Positions 33,914 to 44,111 are shown, counted from the first letter of the stretch. The stretch: 64,000 bases of DNA from Aeromicrobium sp. Leaf245 (GCF_942548115.1 NZ_OW824151.1:1302001-1366000), one strand, 5' to 3'. Numbers and translations are program-made. The notes: generated from the sequence alone by a model not told the origin.

Positions 33914-35614
33914 CTACTCGGCGGAGCGGACGCGCAGCCCGGTGACCGGCACGGTGACGGCACCGGACGGGTCGGTGAAGAAGTCGTTGCCCTTGTCGTC
34001 GACCACGATGAACGCCGGGAAGTCCTCGACCTCGATCTTCCAGACCGCCTCCATGCCCAGCTCGGGGTACTCCAGCACCTCCTGGCTGCGGATGCAGTCC
34101 TGGGCCAGACGGGCGGCCGGGCCACCGATGGAGCCCAGGTAGAAGCCGCCGAACGCGTCGCACGCCTCGGTGACCTGCTTGCTGCGGTTGCCCTTGGCGA
34201 GCATGACCAGGGAGCCACCGGCCTCCTGGAAGCGGCGCACGTAGGAGTCCATGCGGCCGGCCGTCGTGGGACCGAACGACCCGGACGCCATGCCCTCGGG
34301 CGTCTTGGCCGGTCCGGCGTAGTAGACGGGGTGGTCCTTCATGTACTGCGGCATCGGCTTCCCGGCGTCGAGCAGCTCGGCGATCTTGGCGTGCGCGATG
34401 TCGCGAGCCACGACGAGCGGACCGGTGAGCGACAGCCGCGTCTTGACGGGGTACTGCGACAGCTGCGCGCGGATCTCGTCCATCGGTCGCGTGAGGTCGA
34501 CTTGCACGACCTCGCCGCCGCTGATGTCCTCGGCCACGCCGGCGTCGGGCATGTACTGCGCCGGGTCGGTCTCGAGCTGCTCGAGGAACACGCCCTCGGG
34601 GGTGATCTTGGCGCGGGCCTGGCGGTCGGCCGAGCAGGACACGGCGATGGCCACGGGGCAGGAGGCGCCGTGGCGGGGCAGGCGCACGACGCGGACGTCG
34701 TGGCAGAAGTACTTGCCGCCGAACTGGGCGCCGATGCCGAACGACTGCGTCAGCTCGAAGACCTGCTGCTCCAGCTCGACGTCGCGGAAGCCGTGCGCGC
34801 TCATCGAGCCCTCGGTGGGCAGCTCGTCGAGGTAGTGCGCCGAGGCGTACTTGGCGGTCTTGAGCGCGAACTCCGCCGACGTGCCGCCGATGACGACCGC
34901 CAGGTGGTACGGCGGACAGGCGGCGGTGCCGAGGCTCTTGATCTTCTCGTCGAGGAACTCCAGCAGCCGCGTGGGGTTCAGGATCGCCTTCGTCTCCTGG
35001 TACAGGAACGACTTGTTGGCCGACCCGCCGCCCTTGGCCATGAACAGGAACGAGTACTCGGGAGTGGGCTTGGTGCCGGGCGTGGAGTACAGCTCGATCT
35101 GCGCCGGCAGGTTGGTGCCGGTGTTCTTCTCCTCGTACGTGGTGAGGGGAGCGAGCTGGCTGTACCGCAGGTTGAGCGTCGTGTAGGCGTCGTGCACGCC
35201 CCGGCTGATGGCCTCGGCGTCGTCGGCACCGGTGAGGACGCCCTCGGACTTCTTGCCCATGACGATCGCGGTGCCGGTGTCCTGGCACATGGGCAGCACG
35301 CCGCCGGCCGAGATGTTGACGTTCTTCAGCAGGTCGAGCGCCACGAACCGGTCGTTGCCGGAGGCCTCCGGGTCGTCGATGATGCGCCGCAGCTGGGCGA
35401 GGTGCGCGGGCCGCAGGTAGTGGCTGATGTCGTGCATCGCCTCCGCGGTGAGCCGGCGGATCGCCTCGGGCTCCACGTGCAGGAAGGTGCGGGTGCTGCC
35501 GTCCGGCAGGGTGACCTCGGACGTCGAGACGCCCTCGGTGGTGACGAGACGGTAGGGCGTCTCGTCGGGCCCGGTCGGGAGCAGGTCGGAGTAGAGGAAG
35601 TCTGCGGCTGCCAC
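33914..35614 (-). CDS. Fumarate hydratase class I, iron-sulfur type
   Basis: A 566-residue class I fumarase (FumA/FumB type) that carries a 4Fe-4S cluster. Cluster cysteines by spacing are Cys110 ([11 protein letters not shown]), Cys233 ([10 protein letters not shown]) and Cys327 (AVSCSADR). The N-terminal alpha part and C-terminal beta part ([22 protein letters not shown], then [11 protein letters not shown]) are fused as in FumA. Such enzymes are oxygen- and superoxide-sensitive. It lies directly before fumC on the same strand, an unusual pairing. GTG 35614 follows TATGGT by six bases, again leaderless. Confidence 0.95.
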   Translation of the reverse strand: MAAADFLYSDLLPTGPDETPYRLVTTEGVSTSEVTLPDGSTRTFLHVEPEAIRRLTAEAMHDISHYLRPAHLAQLRRIIDDPEASGNDRFVALDLLKNVNISAGGVLPMCQDTGTAIVMGKKSEGVLTGADDAEAISRGVHDAYTTLNLRYSQLAPLTTYEEKNTGTNLPAQIELYSTPGTKPTPEYSFLFMAKGGGSANKSFLYQETKAILNPTRLLEFLDEKIKSLGTAACPPYHLAVVIGGTSAEFALKTAKYASAHYLDELPTEGSMSAHGFRDVELEQQVFELTQSFGIGAQFGGKYFCHDVRVVRLPRHGASCPVAIAVSCSADRQARAKITPEGVFLEQLETDPAQYMPDAGVAEDISGGEVVQVDLTRPMDEIRAQLSQYPVKTRLSLTGPLVVARDIAHAKIAELLDAGKPMPQYMKDHPVYYAGPAKTPEGMASGSFGPTTAGRMDSYVRRFQEAGGSLVMLAKGNRSKQVTEACDAFGGFYLGSIGGPAARLAQDCIRSQEVLEYPELGMEAVWKIEVEDFPAFIVVDDKGNDFFTDPSGAVTVPVTGLRVRSAE

Positions 35615-35636
35615 GGGGCGACCATAGCGTTCCAGG

Positions 35637-36266
35637 TCAGCGGGCGTGGCCGGTGAGGACCCAGTAGTGCTCGGCGCGGCCCTGCAGGTCGACGGGCACG
35701 GCGACGGCGCGGACGTCGTCGAGCACCTCGGCGAGCCGCTCGCGCAAGGGCTCGGAGTCGGCCATCGACCACACGGCGAGCGTCCCGCCCGGCCTCAGCG
35801 CACGGGCGCACGCACGCACCCCGGTGGAGTCGTAGACGGCCGCGTTGGCGTCGTGCACGAGGAAGTCCGGTCCGTTGTCGACGTCGAGGAGCACGGCGTC
35901 GAGCGACGCCGCGGGCTGGGCCGCGACGACGTCGAGCACGTCGCCGACCACCACGGTGCAGCGCGGGTCGTCGAGCACCTCGGGACCGGCGCCGGCTCCG
36001 TCGCGCACCGCACGGATGACGCCGTCGTGCAGCTCCGCCACCACCAGCCGCTCGACCCGTCGACCATCCTCGGCCTCGAGCAGCGCACGGGCGGTGAACC
36101 CGAGCCCCAGGCCCCCGACGAGCACGTCGCGGGCCCCGAGATCGAGCGCGTGATCCGCGAGCAGCCGCTCGGAGGAGGTCTCGACGTCGTCCATCACGAA
36201 GACGCCGTTGACGCGCAGCTCGGTGGCGCCGTCGGCACGCGTCCGCACCACCACCTCGTCGTCCAC
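35637..36266 (-). CDS. Spermidine synthase-like methyltransferase-fold protein
   Basis: A 209-residue Rossmann-fold protein related to spermidine synthases: [25 protein letters not shown] resembles the substrate-side N-terminus, [17 protein letters not shown] is the nucleotide/dcSAM-binding glycine loop (about residue 53), [19 protein letters not shown] gives the acidic residue after strand 2, and [17 protein letters not shown] follows. The aminopropyltransferase catalytic Asp pattern is not fully kept, so activity is open. GTG 36266 stands seven bases after TAGGCT. Ends 22 bases before the fumarase gene. Confidence 0.78.
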   Translation of the reverse strand: MDDEVVVRTRADGATELRVNGVFVMDDVETSSERLLADHALDLGARDVLVGGLGLGFTARALLEAEDGRRVERLVVAELHDGVIRAVRDGAGAGPEVLDDPRCTVVVGDVLDVVAAQPAASLDAVLLDVDNGPDFLVHDANAAVYDSTGVRACARALRPGGTLAVWSMADSEPLRERLAEVLDDVRAVAVPVDLQGRAEHYWVLTGHAR

Positions 36267-36329
36267 GTCGGCCAGCCTAGGACGGTCGTCGTGGGCGGGG
36301 GTGTCGGTGGTCGGGGCTAGCGTCGCGCC

Positions 36330-36698
36330 ATGACGCACACCCACCACGGCATCGACTACGTCGAGCTCCCGGCACCGGACCTGCAGGCCGCGAAGGCCTT
36401 CTACGGCGCGGCCTTCGGCTGGTCCTTCACCGACTACGGCCCGGCAGACGACCCCGCCTACGTCGGCATCCAGGCGCTCGACGGCGAGGGTGAGGTCGGC
36501 GGCCTCGACCCGGCCGGGACCCCGGGGACGAGCGGCCCGCTCGTGCAGCTGTGGTCGGCCGACCTCGAGGCCACGCGCCAGGCGGTCCTCGACGCCGGCG
36601 GCTCGGTGGTCGACGACATCTTCGCCTTCCCCGGTGGGCGGCGGTTCCACTTCACCGATCCCGCGGGCAATCGGCTCGGGGTGTGGGCCGAGTCCTGA
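36330..36698 (+). CDS. VOC family protein (glyoxalase/extradiol dioxygenase fold)
   Basis: A 122-residue single-module VOC protein: IDYVELPAPDLQAAKAFYGAAFGWSF at the start and FHFTDPAGNRLGVWAE at the end, with a beta-alpha-beta unit in the middle. The first His is replaced by other residues, so the metal site, if any, differs; the final Glu is kept. Many such proteins bind small hydrophobic ligands or are lyases of unknown substrate. TAGCGT at 36318-36323 stands six bases before the ATG. Convergent with the hydrolase gene, 18 bases between stops. Confidence 0.85.
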   Translation: MTHTHHGIDYVELPAPDLQAAKAFYGAAFGWSFTDYGPADDPAYVGIQALDGEGEVGGLDPAGTPGTSGPLVQLWSADLEATRQAVLDAGGSVVDDIFAFPGGRRFHFTDPAGNRLGVWAES

Positions 36699-36716
36699 GC
36701 CCCGGCCCTGGGACGA

Positions 36717-37619
36717 CTAGTGCCGCGCGGAGGCGCGCTCGGTGGTGCGCACGACCGCGTCGATGATCGTGTCGTAGAGCTGGCTGGGCAGGTCGTGGGC
36801 CATGCCGGCGATCTCGAGGTGCTCCGAGCCCCTGAGCGCGGCGGCCGTCGCGCGGCCGCCCGAGCGGTGCACGAGAGGGTCCTTCAGGCCGTGGATCACG
36901 GTGGAGGGCACGTCGAGCGCCTCGAGGTCCGTGGTGCGGTCCGGCTGCGTGAGGATCGCCATGAGCTGGCGCGTGACGCCGCCGGCCGACCAGCCGCGGT
37001 CGTACGTCTCGTAGGCGCGGTTGCGGGCGAACTCCTCGTCGGTCGGGAAGTCCGGGGACGAGATCATCGACGTGCCGCGCAGCGAGCGGGCCACGTACTC
37101 GTCGCGGGTGTGCCCGGCCTTGCTCAGCAGGGCCGGCAGGATCTTGGGGTTCTGGTACCCGACGGTGCGCTTGCCGGTGGTCGACATGATCGACGTCAGC
37201 GACAGCACGCGGTCGGGCTCGGCCACGGCCATGGTCTGCACGATCATCCCGCCCATCGACACGCCCACGACGTGCGCGGCGTCGATGCCGAGGTGGTCGA
37301 GCAGGCCGAAGGCGTCGGCGGCCAGGTCGCCGATGGAGTACGGCGCCTTCGCCAGGCCCGCCACCGCCTTGAGGATGTCGATCCGGCTGACCCGGTGCTG
37401 GCGCAGCTTGGTGGAGCGGCCGGTGTCGCGGTTGTCGTAGCGGACGACGTAGTAGCCACGGGCCACCAGACGCTCGCAGAACTCGCTGTCCCACCAGCCC
37501 ATCGGCCCGCCCAGCCCCATGACGAGCAGGACGGGTGGATCACTCGGGTCACCGAACGTCTCGAAGCAGAGGTCGATGCCCGAGGGCAGGTGCGCGAACT
37601 GTTCTCCAGAACCGGCCAT
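36717..37619 (-). CDS. Alpha/beta hydrolase
   Basis: A 300-residue alpha/beta-hydrolase. The oxyanion region is VLLVMGLGGPMGWWD (about residue 30-44), DNRDTGRSTKL follows, and the nucleophile elbow is GVSMGGMI (Ser near 118). The catalytic Asp is in HGLKDPLVH, and the His in EIAGMAHDLP near the C-terminus. The sequence type resembles the aclacinomycin methylesterase (RdmC) group of esterases, common in actinobacteria; substrate unknown. The start ATG 37619 follows TACGAT by seven bases. Confidence 0.9.
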   Translation of the reverse strand: MAGSGEQFAHLPSGIDLCFETFGDPSDPPVLLVMGLGGPMGWWDSEFCERLVARGYYVVRYDNRDTGRSTKLRQHRVSRIDILKAVAGLAKAPYSIGDLAADAFGLLDHLGIDAAHVVGVSMGGMIVQTMAVAEPDRVLSLTSIMSTTGKRTVGYQNPKILPALLSKAGHTRDEYVARSLRGTSMISSPDFPTDEEFARNRAYETYDRGWSAGGVTRQLMAILTQPDRTTDLEALDVPSTVIHGLKDPLVHRSGGRATAAALRGSEHLEIAGMAHDLPSQLYDTIIDAVVRTTERASARH

Positions 37620-37705
37620 GGACCCGATCGTACGGTTTCGGGACCAGCCGGGCCCGTGGAACGGACGGTCGCCCGGTCGTCCGTCCGGCGGTCTAGGGTC
37701 GGACG

Positions 37706-38320
37706 ATGGCCACCTCCGAGGAGATCGTCCGGTTCGACGACGCCGAGCCGCCGCCGGGATCGAGCCCCTGGGTCGGTGGTGCGGGACCGGGCCGCGAGGT
37801 GGCGGTCGTCGACCCGGACCCGACCTGGCCGGAGCAGGCGGCCGGCCTGGTCGCGACCGTGCGCGCCGCGCTCGGGCCGAACGTCGTGAGCCTCGAGCAC
37901 GTGGGGTCCACGTCGGTGCCAGGGCTCCCGGCCAAGCCGATCATCGACCTCCTCCTGGTGGTGCCCGATCCCGCTGACGAGGACGCCTACGTCCCGGCGC
38001 TGGAGCAGCAGGGCTTCGTCCTGACGGTGCGCGAGCCGTGGTGGCACGGGCACCGGCTGCTGCGCCACGGCCGGCCGCGCACCAACCTGCACGTCCTCGA
38101 GCGCGACTCGGCCGAGGCGGAGCGGATGCTGATGTTCCGCGACTGGCTGCGCAACCACCCCGACGATCGAGAGCTGTACGCGGAGGCCAAGCGAGCGGCG
38201 GCGGCAGCCGCGGCCGAGGCGGGAGAGCACGTGATGCAGTACAACGCACGCAAGCAGACGGTGGTGCGGGAGATCTACGCGCGGATCTTCGCCGCCGCGG
38301 GCCTGCCCCGACCGCGCTGA
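37706..38320 (+). CDS. GrpB/UPF0157 family nucleotidyltransferase-fold protein
   Basis: A 204-residue member of the GrpB/UPF0157 family. The core motif HVGSTSVPGLPAKPIIDLLLVV (about residues 64-85) is the nucleotidyltransferase-like GS...DxD region; RTNLHVLERDSAEAERMLMFRDWLRNHPDD follows. Some relatives are fused to dephospho-CoA kinase. The role of the stand-alone protein is unknown. The first 40 residues are an additional Pro/Gly-rich tail. TAGGGT at 37694-37699 stands six bases before the ATG. Confidence 0.87.
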   Translation: MATSEEIVRFDDAEPPPGSSPWVGGAGPGREVAVVDPDPTWPEQAAGLVATVRAALGPNVVSLEHVGSTSVPGLPAKPIIDLLLVVPDPADEDAYVPALEQQGFVLTVREPWWHGHRLLRHGRPRTNLHVLERDSAEAERMLMFRDWLRNHPDDRELYAEAKRAAAAAAAEAGEHVMQYNARKQTVVREIYARIFAAAGLPRPR

Positions 38321-38327
38321 CGGCACC

Positions 38328-39092
38328 TCACGGGCGGCGGAAGAGCGCGGTGAGGAGGAACTCCTCGCCGAAGAGCGTCGCCTCCGGGTCCTGGGCCAGC
38401 ATCGGCCGGGACTCGACGGGCTCGAGGTCCTGGAAGATCCAGCGCAGCGACTCCGGCGTGAACGCCAGCCCGCCCTCCAGCCCGCCGCGCAGGTACAGCT
38501 CGGCGTCCGGGACGCTCGTGCCCATCTGCCCGTCGGCGAAGCAGACGATGCCGAGGACGCCGCCCGGGGCGAGGACGCGGTCGATCAGGCGCAGGTAGGC
38601 GATGCGTCGGTGCGGCGGCAGGTGGTGCAGGCAGCCCGAGTCGTACACCAGGTCGAACGGTCCCGTCAGGGTCGCGCCGGCCTCGCCGATTGCGTCGCCG
38701 ACGTGGAAGCGCGGTGCCGGCTCCTGGGCTGGCTCCTGAGCGGGTGAGTGCTCGCGGGCCCACGCGACGGCGGTCTGCGACAGGTCGATGCCGTCGACCT
38801 GGAACCCGCGCGACGCCAGGTGACGGGCGTTGCGCCCTGCGCCGCAGCCCAGGTCGAGCGCGCGTCCCGGAGGCACCAGCCCGGCGTCGAGCCACGCGAC
38901 GAGGTTCTCGTCGGGCTTGTCGACGAAGAACGGCACCGGGCGCGACCGGTCGGTGTAGAAGTCGTCCCACCAGGACCGGCCCGCCCCGTCGGACCACCGG
39001 TCGGCGGTCGAGTCGAAGAGGGTGTCCATGAGGGCCAGCACGTCGTCGACGCTGCGCACGTGACGGGCGCGTCCCTCGTCAGACGTCTCCAT
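38328..39092 (-). CDS. Class I SAM-dependent methyltransferase
   Basis: A 254-residue methyltransferase. The SAM-binding motif is ALDLGCGAGRNARHLA near residue 79, VDGIDLSQTAVAWAR gives the acidic residue of strand 2, and FDLVYDSGCLHHLPPHRR with the His pair is typical of the thiopurine/TehB-like group. The insert AQEPAQEPAP in the middle is a short in-frame repeat. Substrate is unknown. The start ATG 39092 lacks a clear TANNNT box. Convergent with the GrpB gene, seven bases between stops. Confidence 0.85.
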   Translation of the reverse strand: METSDEGRARHVRSVDDVLALMDTLFDSTADRWSDGAGRSWWDDFYTDRSRPVPFFVDKPDENLVAWLDAGLVPPGRALDLGCGAGRNARHLASRGFQVDGIDLSQTAVAWAREHSPAQEPAQEPAPRFHVGDAIGEAGATLTGPFDLVYDSGCLHHLPPHRRIAYLRLIDRVLAPGGVLGIVCFADGQMGTSVPDAELYLRGGLEGGLAFTPESLRWIFQDLEPVESRPMLAQDPEATLFGEEFLLTALFRRP

Positions 39093-39133
39093 GGATCCCC
39101 CGATCGTCGGCCACGCGGCGGTTCAGAGCAGGC

Positions 39134-40141
39134 TCAGTGCTCGTAGTCGATCGACGAGTACGCCTTGAGCTTCGTGAGCTGGTGCTCGCTGGTGATCTTG
39201 CGGATCGTGCCGCTGCGCGAGCGCATGACGATCGACTCGGTGAACGCCTTGCCGGCCGAGTAGCGCACCCCGGACAGCAGCTCGCCGTCGGTGATGCCGG
39301 TGGCCACGAAGAAGCAGTCGTCGGCGACCACGAGGTCGTCGGTGAGCAGCACGCGGTCGAGGTCGTGGCCGGCGTCGATCGCACGCTGACGCTCGTCGTC
39401 GTCGGTGGGGGCGAGGCGGCCCTGGATCACGCCGCCGATCGCCTTGATGGCGCAGGCGGTGATGATGCCCTCGGGCGTGCCGCCGGTGCCGACGAGCAGG
39501 TCCACCCCGGAGTCGGGCTGCACCGCCACGATGGCCCCGGCGACGTCGCCGTCGCTGATGAACTTGATGCGCGCGCCCGCGTCACGGATCTGCTGCGTGA
39601 GGTCGGCGTGGCGGGGTCGGTCGAGCACGCAGACCGTGACGTCGCTGTTGCTGATGCCCTTGGCCCTGGCCACGCGGGCGATGTTCTCGGCCACGGGGAG
39701 CCGGATGTCGACGGCATCGGCGGCCTCGGGGCCGGCCACGAGCTTCTCCATGTAGAAGACGGCCGACGGGTCGTACATGGAGCCGCGGGGCGCGACGGCC
39801 ATGACCGCGATGGCGTTGGGCATGCCCTTGGCGCAGAGCGTCGTGCCGTCGATCGGGTCGACCGCCACGTCGCACTCCGGGCCCGTGCCGTCGCCGACGT
39901 GCTCGCCGTTGAACAGCATCGGGGCCTCGTCCTTCTCGCCCTCGCCGATGACGACGACGCCGTCCATCGCGACGGTGTTGATGAGGCTCCGCATCGCGTT
40001 GACGGCCACGCCGTCGGCGCCGTTCTTGTCCCCGCGTCCGACCCAGCGGCCGGCGGCCATGGCGCCGGCCTCCGTGACTCGGACGAGGTCCAGGGCGAGG
40101 TTGCGGTCCGGGGCTTGGGCGGCGGGCTGCAGGCTGTCCAC
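39134..40141 (-). CDS. glpX: Fructose-1,6-bisphosphatase class II (GlpX)
   Basis: A 335-residue GlpX-type phosphatase, the gluconeogenic enzyme of actinobacteria. The metal site is in [19 protein letters not shown] (about residue 92), [10 protein letters not shown] near 67 supplies metal-binding Glu/Asp, and [17 protein letters not shown] near 215 binds the sugar phosphate. GTG 40141 follows TAGGGT by six bases. It stands near the fumarase genes as in mycobacteria (glpX-fum, from memory), with several extra genes in between here. Confidence 0.96.
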   Translation of the reverse strand: MDSLQPAAQAPDRNLALDLVRVTEAGAMAAGRWVGRGDKNGADGVAVNAMRSLINTVAMDGVVVIGEGEKDEAPMLFNGEHVGDGTGPECDVAVDPIDGTTLCAKGMPNAIAVMAVAPRGSMYDPSAVFYMEKLVAGPEAADAVDIRLPVAENIARVARAKGISNSDVTVCVLDRPRHADLTQQIRDAGARIKFISDGDVAGAIVAVQPDSGVDLLVGTGGTPEGIITACAIKAIGGVIQGRLAPTDDDERQRAIDAGHDLDRVLLTDDLVVADDCFFVATGITDGELLSGVRYSAGKAFTESIVMRSRSGTIRKITSEHQLTKLKAYSSIDYEH

Positions 40142-40170
40142 GAGTGCACCCTACCGGCGACGGGCGTCGC

Positions 40171-41226
40171 TCAGAGCCCGTGCACCTGGACCTCGCTCGC
40201 CTTGACCACCAGGTGGACGCGTCGGCCGGGCTCCAGCCGCAGCTCGGCGACGGCGTCGACGGTCACGTCGGCGCTCACGACGTCGGTCCGCACGAGCGCG
40301 CGCCGGCCGCGCGGCTCGACCGACGTGACGGTGGCGGGCCACACGTTGCGTGGGCTCCCGACGGGGGCGTCGAGGTGCACCGCGACCGCCGCCGGGTCCA
40401 GGACGGCCACGGCCGGGCTGCCGTCGGGGAGCGCGGCCGTGGCGGCGTGCACCACCAGTCCGTCGTCACCGTGCAGGCCCGGGCCGGTCGCGGTGCCGCG
40501 TACCAGGTTGAGTCCGGCGAGGTCGGCGGCGAACCTGCTCCGTGGCTGCTCCAGGACGCGCGCGGTGGGGCCGACGTCGACCAGACGGCCGTCCTCGACG
40601 ACCGCGAGCCGGTCCGTCAGCAGCAGGGCGTCGAGCACGTCGTGGGTGACCAGGACGGCCGTCCCGCCGTCCTGCCGACGTCGGCGCAGCACCTGCGCGA
40701 GCGCCGAGCGCAGCAGGGGGACGGTGCCCGCGTCGAGGGCGGCCATCGGCTCGTCGAGCAGCAGCAGACGTGGGTCGGGGGCCAGTGCCCTGGCCAGGGC
40801 GACCCGAGCCGCCTGACCGCCCGACAGGGTGCCGGGCCGACGGTTCGCCAGGTCCGCGCAGCCCAGCTCGTCGAGATGGTCGCGGGCGGTCTCCCGAGCC
40901 GCGGCCCTCGAGGCGCCCGCGCTGCGTGGGCCGAAGGCCACGTTGTCGAGGACGCCGAGGTGCGGGAACAGCAGCGGTTCCTGCGCGAGCAGGCCGACGC
41001 CGCGCTCGTGCGGGGCGCGCCACGTGCCGGAGGCGGTGTCGAGCAGGACCTCGCCGTCGACGACCACGCGACCGTGCTGCGGACGCAGCGTGCCGGCGAG
41101 CGTGGCGAGCACGGTCGACTTCCCGGCACCGTTGGGCCCCACGAGGCCCAGGGTGGTGCCCGGCGCGACGTCGAGCTCGAGCATGACGCCGCGGTCGGGG
41201 GCGTCGACGACCAGCTGCACGCTCAC
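40171..41226 (-). CDS. modC: Molybdate ABC transporter ATP-binding protein ModC
   Basis: A 351-residue ATPase for molybdate import. All motifs are intact: Walker [10 protein letters not shown] (about 33-41), signature [15 protein letters not shown] (about 134), Walker B LLLLDEP, D-loop AALDA, switch VTHD. The C-terminal 110 residues hold TOBE/mop-type beta domains ([28 protein letters not shown]) that sense oxyanion. GTG 41226 overlaps the modB stop (GTGA). It is the last gene of the four-gene operon and gives an internal comparison for the degenerate ATPase at 29783. Confidence 0.93.
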   Translation of the reverse strand: MSVQLVVDAPDRGVMLELDVAPGTTLGLVGPNGAGKSTVLATLAGTLRPQHGRVVVDGEVLLDTASGTWRAPHERGVGLLAQEPLLFPHLGVLDNVAFGPRSAGASRAAARETARDHLDELGCADLANRRPGTLSGGQAARVALARALAPDPRLLLLDEPMAALDAGTVPLLRSALAQVLRRRRQDGGTAVLVTHDVLDALLLTDRLAVVEDGRLVDVGPTARVLEQPRSRFAADLAGLNLVRGTATGPGLHGDDGLVVHAATAALPDGSPAVAVLDPAAVAVHLDAPVGSPRNVWPATVTSVEPRGRRALVRTDVVSADVTVDAVAELRLEPGRRVHLVVKASEVQVHGL

Positions 41227-42089
41227 AGGGAGGACCCCCGTCCGCGGACCAGCGCGATCACGGCGACCGCCGCGACGACGAGCAGCAGCGACAGCGCGAC
41301 GGCGGCGTCGGGATCGGTCTCGCGCTGCAGGTAGATCTCGAGCGGCAGCGTGCGCGTGACCCCCTGCAGGCTGCCGGCGAAGGTGATCGTGGCGCCGAAC
41401 TCGCCCAGCGCGCGGGCGAACGCCAGCACGGCGCCGGAGAGCAGACCCGGGAGCACGAGGGGGATGCTGACCCGGCGCAGGACCGTGGTGGGGCGTGCCC
41501 CGAGCGTCGCGGCCACCACCTCGTAGCGCCGGCCCGCCGTGCGAAGGCTGCCCTCGAGGCTGATCACCAGGAACGGCAGAGCGACGAACGTCTGCGCCAG
41601 CACCACCGCGGTCGTGGAGAACGCCACCTGGACGCCCAGCACGTCCAGCGACTCGCCCAGCAGCCCCCGCCGACCGAACGTGGCCAGCAGCGCGATGCCT
41701 CCCACGACCGGTGGCAGCACCAGCGGGAGCAGGACGAGCGCGCGCAGGAGCGCCTGGCCGGGGAACCGGGCGCGCGCCAGCACGAAGGCCATGGGCACGC
41801 CCAGCACGATGCACAGCACCGTGGACACCGCCGCCGTCCGCAGGCTCAGCCAGAGGGCCGACCGCGCCGACTCCGACGTCAGCAGCGACGGCAGGTCGGT
41901 CCACTCGACGCGAGCCAGCAGGGCCACGAGCGGCAGCACCACCAGGGCGGCGCCGGCCGCAGCGGGCACCCAGATCCAGCCGGGCAGGTCGCCGGAGGTG
42001 GGGGAGCGGTCCCCGCGGGGCCAGCCCGCCCCCCGCCCCCCTGCCCCGCGCCGCCCAGCGGGGGCCTGCGCGGGAGTCGGCGTGGTCAC
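41223..42089 (-). CDS. modB: Molybdate ABC transporter permease ModB
   Basis: A 288-residue permease with about six membrane segments. The N-terminal 35 residues are Gly/Arg/Pro rich. The EAA loop is clear near residue 206: [52 protein letters not shown] is the ModB/CysW signature of molybdate permeases. GTG 42089 overlaps the modA stop, and its stop overlaps the modC start, so all are translationally coupled. Confidence 0.93.
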   Translation of the reverse strand: MTTPTPAQAPAGRRGAGGRGAGWPRGDRSPTSGDLPGWIWVPAAAGAALVVLPLVALLARVEWTDLPSLLTSESARSALWLSLRTAAVSTVLCIVLGVPMAFVLARARFPGQALLRALVLLPLVLPPVVGGIALLATFGRRGLLGESLDVLGVQVAFSTTAVVLAQTFVALPFLVISLEGSLRTAGRRYEVVAATLGARPTTVLRRVSIPLVLPGLLSGAVLAFARALGEFGATITFAGSLQGVTRTLPLEIYLQRETDPDAAVALSLLLVVAAVAVIALVRGRGSSL

Positions 42090-42850
42090 GGCGGGCCGAA
42101 GCCGGCGTCGTCCAGCACCTTCTGACCCTCGTCGCTCGTGACCCACTCGACCCAGTCCTGTGCGAGCCCGGGCTGGCGGGCGTCCGCGAGCGCTGCGATC
42201 GGGTAGGTGTTGACCACGTCCTCGGCGCCGGGGACCTCGACCGTCTCGACGTCGTCGCCCGCGGCCTCGGCGTCCGTCACGTACACGAGGCCTGCGTCGG
42301 CCTCGCCGGCCGCGACCTTGGCCAGCACGTCGGTCACCGACTGCTCCTCGCTGTCGGGAGCCAGCGTGACGCCGTCCTTCTTCGCGAGCTTCTCGGAGGC
42401 GGCACCGCACGGCACCTGGGGCGCGCAGACCACGACGTCGAGGTCGGGGTTGCCCAGGTCGGCCAGCGACGTGACGTCGCCCGGGTCGTCCGGTGGGGTG
42501 ACGATGACGAGCGTGTTGGTGGCGAAGTCCTGCGGCTCGCCCTCCACGAGGTCCTCGTCGACGAGCGTCGTCATGTTCTTCTCGTCGGCCGAGGCGAACA
42601 CGTCGGCCGGGGCGCCCTCGGCGATCTGCGCGGCGAGGTCGGACGACCCGGCGAAGCTCAGCTCCACGGTCACGCCCTCGTTCTGCTCCTCGAAGCGGTC
42701 GGCGAGCTCGGTGAACGAACCCTTCAACGAGGCCGCCGCGAACACGGTGAGCGTGCTGTCGACGTCGGCCCGGGGGTCCACGGCGTCGCTGTTGCCGCAG
42801 CCGGACAGGACCAGGGGGAGGGTCAGGACGAGCAGGGCGAGACGCTTCAC
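42086..42850 (-). CDS. modA: Molybdate-binding lipoprotein ModA
   Basis: A 254-residue extracytoplasmic binding protein. The lipobox LVLSGC puts the lipid-bearing Cys at residue 18. [23 protein letters not shown] is the ModA opening with the Ser that binds the oxyanion; [24 protein letters not shown] and [14 protein letters not shown] complete the site. It delivers molybdate (or tungstate) to ModB. The GTG start overlaps the stop of the upstream regulator gene in GTGA. Confidence 0.94.
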   Translation of the reverse strand: MKRLALLVLTLPLVLSGCGNSDAVDPRADVDSTLTVFAAASLKGSFTELADRFEEQNEGVTVELSFAGSSDLAAQIAEGAPADVFASADEKNMTTLVDEDLVEGEPQDFATNTLVIVTPPDDPGDVTSLADLGNPDLDVVVCAPQVPCGAASEKLAKKDGVTLAPDSEEQSVTDVLAKVAAGEADAGLVYVTDAEAAGDDVETVEVPGAEDVVNTYPIAALADARQPGLAQDWVEWVTSDEGQKVLDDAGFGPP

Positions 42851-43236
42851 GGGGTGACCTCCAGCGAGACGTTGGTGGACTTGACGGTGGCCCAGGCGAT
42901 GGCGCCGGGCTCGAGGCCGAGGGCGTCGACGGACTCGCGACTGACGAGGGAGACCACGCGGTAGGGCCCGCAGACGAGCTCGACCTGGGCCATCACGGTG
43001 TCGGCCGTGACCCGCGTGACGATGCCGCGCAGCCGGTTGCGCGCGCTCGTGTGCTCGGGTCCGTGGTCGGGGGTCGCCGCGTGGTCGGCGGCGAGCCTCG
43101 CGAGGTCGACCCCCTCGATGCCGGCCCGGCCGTCGGCGTCGACCGGGTTGAACCGGCCCTGCTGCTGCCAGCGTCGTAGGGTGTCATCGCTGACGCCGAC
43201 GAGCGCGGCGGCGTCGGAGAGCCTGTGCACGACCAT
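42847..43236 (-). CDS. Molybdate-responsive HTH-Mop protein
   Basis: A 129-residue two-domain protein. Residues 1-50 resemble a MerR/excisionase-type helix-turn-helix ([24 protein letters not shown]). Residues 65-129 form a molybdenum-binding Mop/TOBE domain ([21 protein letters not shown], ending [14 protein letters not shown]). This would bind DNA and molybdate, taking the place of ModE. As the first gene of the operon it probably represses or tunes modABC. ATG 43236 follows TAGGCT by six bases. Confidence 0.88.
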   Translation of the reverse strand: MVVHRLSDAAALVGVSDDTLRRWQQQGRFNPVDADGRAGIEGVDLARLAADHAATPDHGPEHTSARNRLRGIVTRVTADTVMAQVELVCGPYRVVSLVSRESVDALGLEPGAIAWATVKSTNVSLEVTP

Positions 43237-43315
43237 GACCGGAGCCTAGCCGCACTCGCGGCGGAACACCGACGAACCAGCCGCAGGTGCGGCACGACAG
43301 AGCAGCGGAGGACGC

Positions 43316-43846
43316 ATGGCCGGTTCCAGTCGAGGCAATCCCAAGCTGGGGGACATCCTCCGCTCCGTCGGGGTCCTCGGCGCAGCCCTGCTGCTGGTCT
43401 GGGCCGCGACGCAGTTCCTGTTCGGCAGCACGCCCGAGACGCCTGACGTGCCCGCGGTCGACTACTCCGCCGTGCTGCCGGGCGCCGAGCGCGAGACCGG
43501 GGCCGACCTGCTGGCGCCCACGTCGCTGCCGGAGGGCTGGAAGGTCACGTCGTCGCGGGTGCGCGACGGCGTGTGGAGCCTGGGGACGTTGACGTCCGAC
43601 ACCGACTTCATCGGGCTCACGCAGGCACCCGAGGGCGAGGACGCCGCCGTCGACGAGTACGCCGAGGGCAGCGAGCGGGTGGACGACGTGCAGGTCGGTG
43701 GCGAGACCTGGACCCGCTGGACCTCGCCGGACGGCGAGAGCACCTACTCGCGCGAGGTGGAGGGTCCCGAGCAGCGCACCACCGCCGTCGTGACGAGCGA
43801 CGTGGACCGCGCGACGCTCGAGCAGTACCTCGCGTCCCTCGCCTGA
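43316..43846 (+). CDS. DUF4245 membrane-anchored protein
   Basis: A 176-residue protein with one N-terminal membrane helix (ILRSVGVLGAALLLVWAATQFLF, about residues 14-36) and an outside domain. The domain shows DYSAVLPGAERETGADLLAPTSLPEGWKVTS and FIGLTQA, typical of DUF4245 (Rv1100 counterpart, from memory). Function unknown. The ATG has SD GGAGGA. It is divergent from the molybdate operon and convergent with xseB. Confidence 0.87.
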   Translation: MAGSSRGNPKLGDILRSVGVLGAALLLVWAATQFLFGSTPETPDVPAVDYSAVLPGAERETGADLLAPTSLPEGWKVTSSRVRDGVWSLGTLTSDTDFIGLTQAPEGEDAAVDEYAEGSERVDDVQVGGETWTRWTSPDGESTYSREVEGPEQRTTAVVTSDVDRATLEQYLASLA

Positions 43847-43865
43847 GCCGGGCGGTCGATCCCGG

Positions 43866-44111
43866 TCAGGCCTCGTCGTCCTCGTCGCCGTCGTGGCCGG
43901 CGGCACGGTCGAGCCGCGCTCGGGCGCCGTCGAGCCACCGCTGGCAGACGGCGGCCAGGTGCTCGCCGCGCTCCCACAGGGCGAGCGACTCCTCCAGGCC
44001 GACGCCACCGTTCTCGAGCCGCTGGACGACGCTGACCAGCTCGTCGCGGGCCTGCTCGTAGGAGAGCTCCTGCCCGTCGGGCTCCGTCTCGGGGGCGGGG
44101 TCAGTCGTCAT
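43866..44111 (-). CDS. xseB: Exonuclease VII small subunit XseB
   Basis: An 81-residue XseB that joins XseA to form exonuclease VII, which degrades single-stranded DNA from both ends. The helix pair [45 protein letters not shown] (about 17-61) contains the family core [16 protein letters not shown]. The C-terminal tail is acidic. ATG 44111 lies 11 bases inside the end of xseA, so the two are coupled. Confidence 0.93.
   Translation of the reverse strand: MTTDPAPETEPDGQELSYEQARDELVSVVQRLENGGVGLEESLALWERGEHLAAVCQRWLDGARARLDRAAGHDGDEDDEA

Noticed and set aside
42851-43315. Molybdenum-cofactor riboswitch in front of the molybdate operon.
   Set aside because: The regulator gene begins six bases after a TAGGCT box, so there is no leader to hold a riboswitch.
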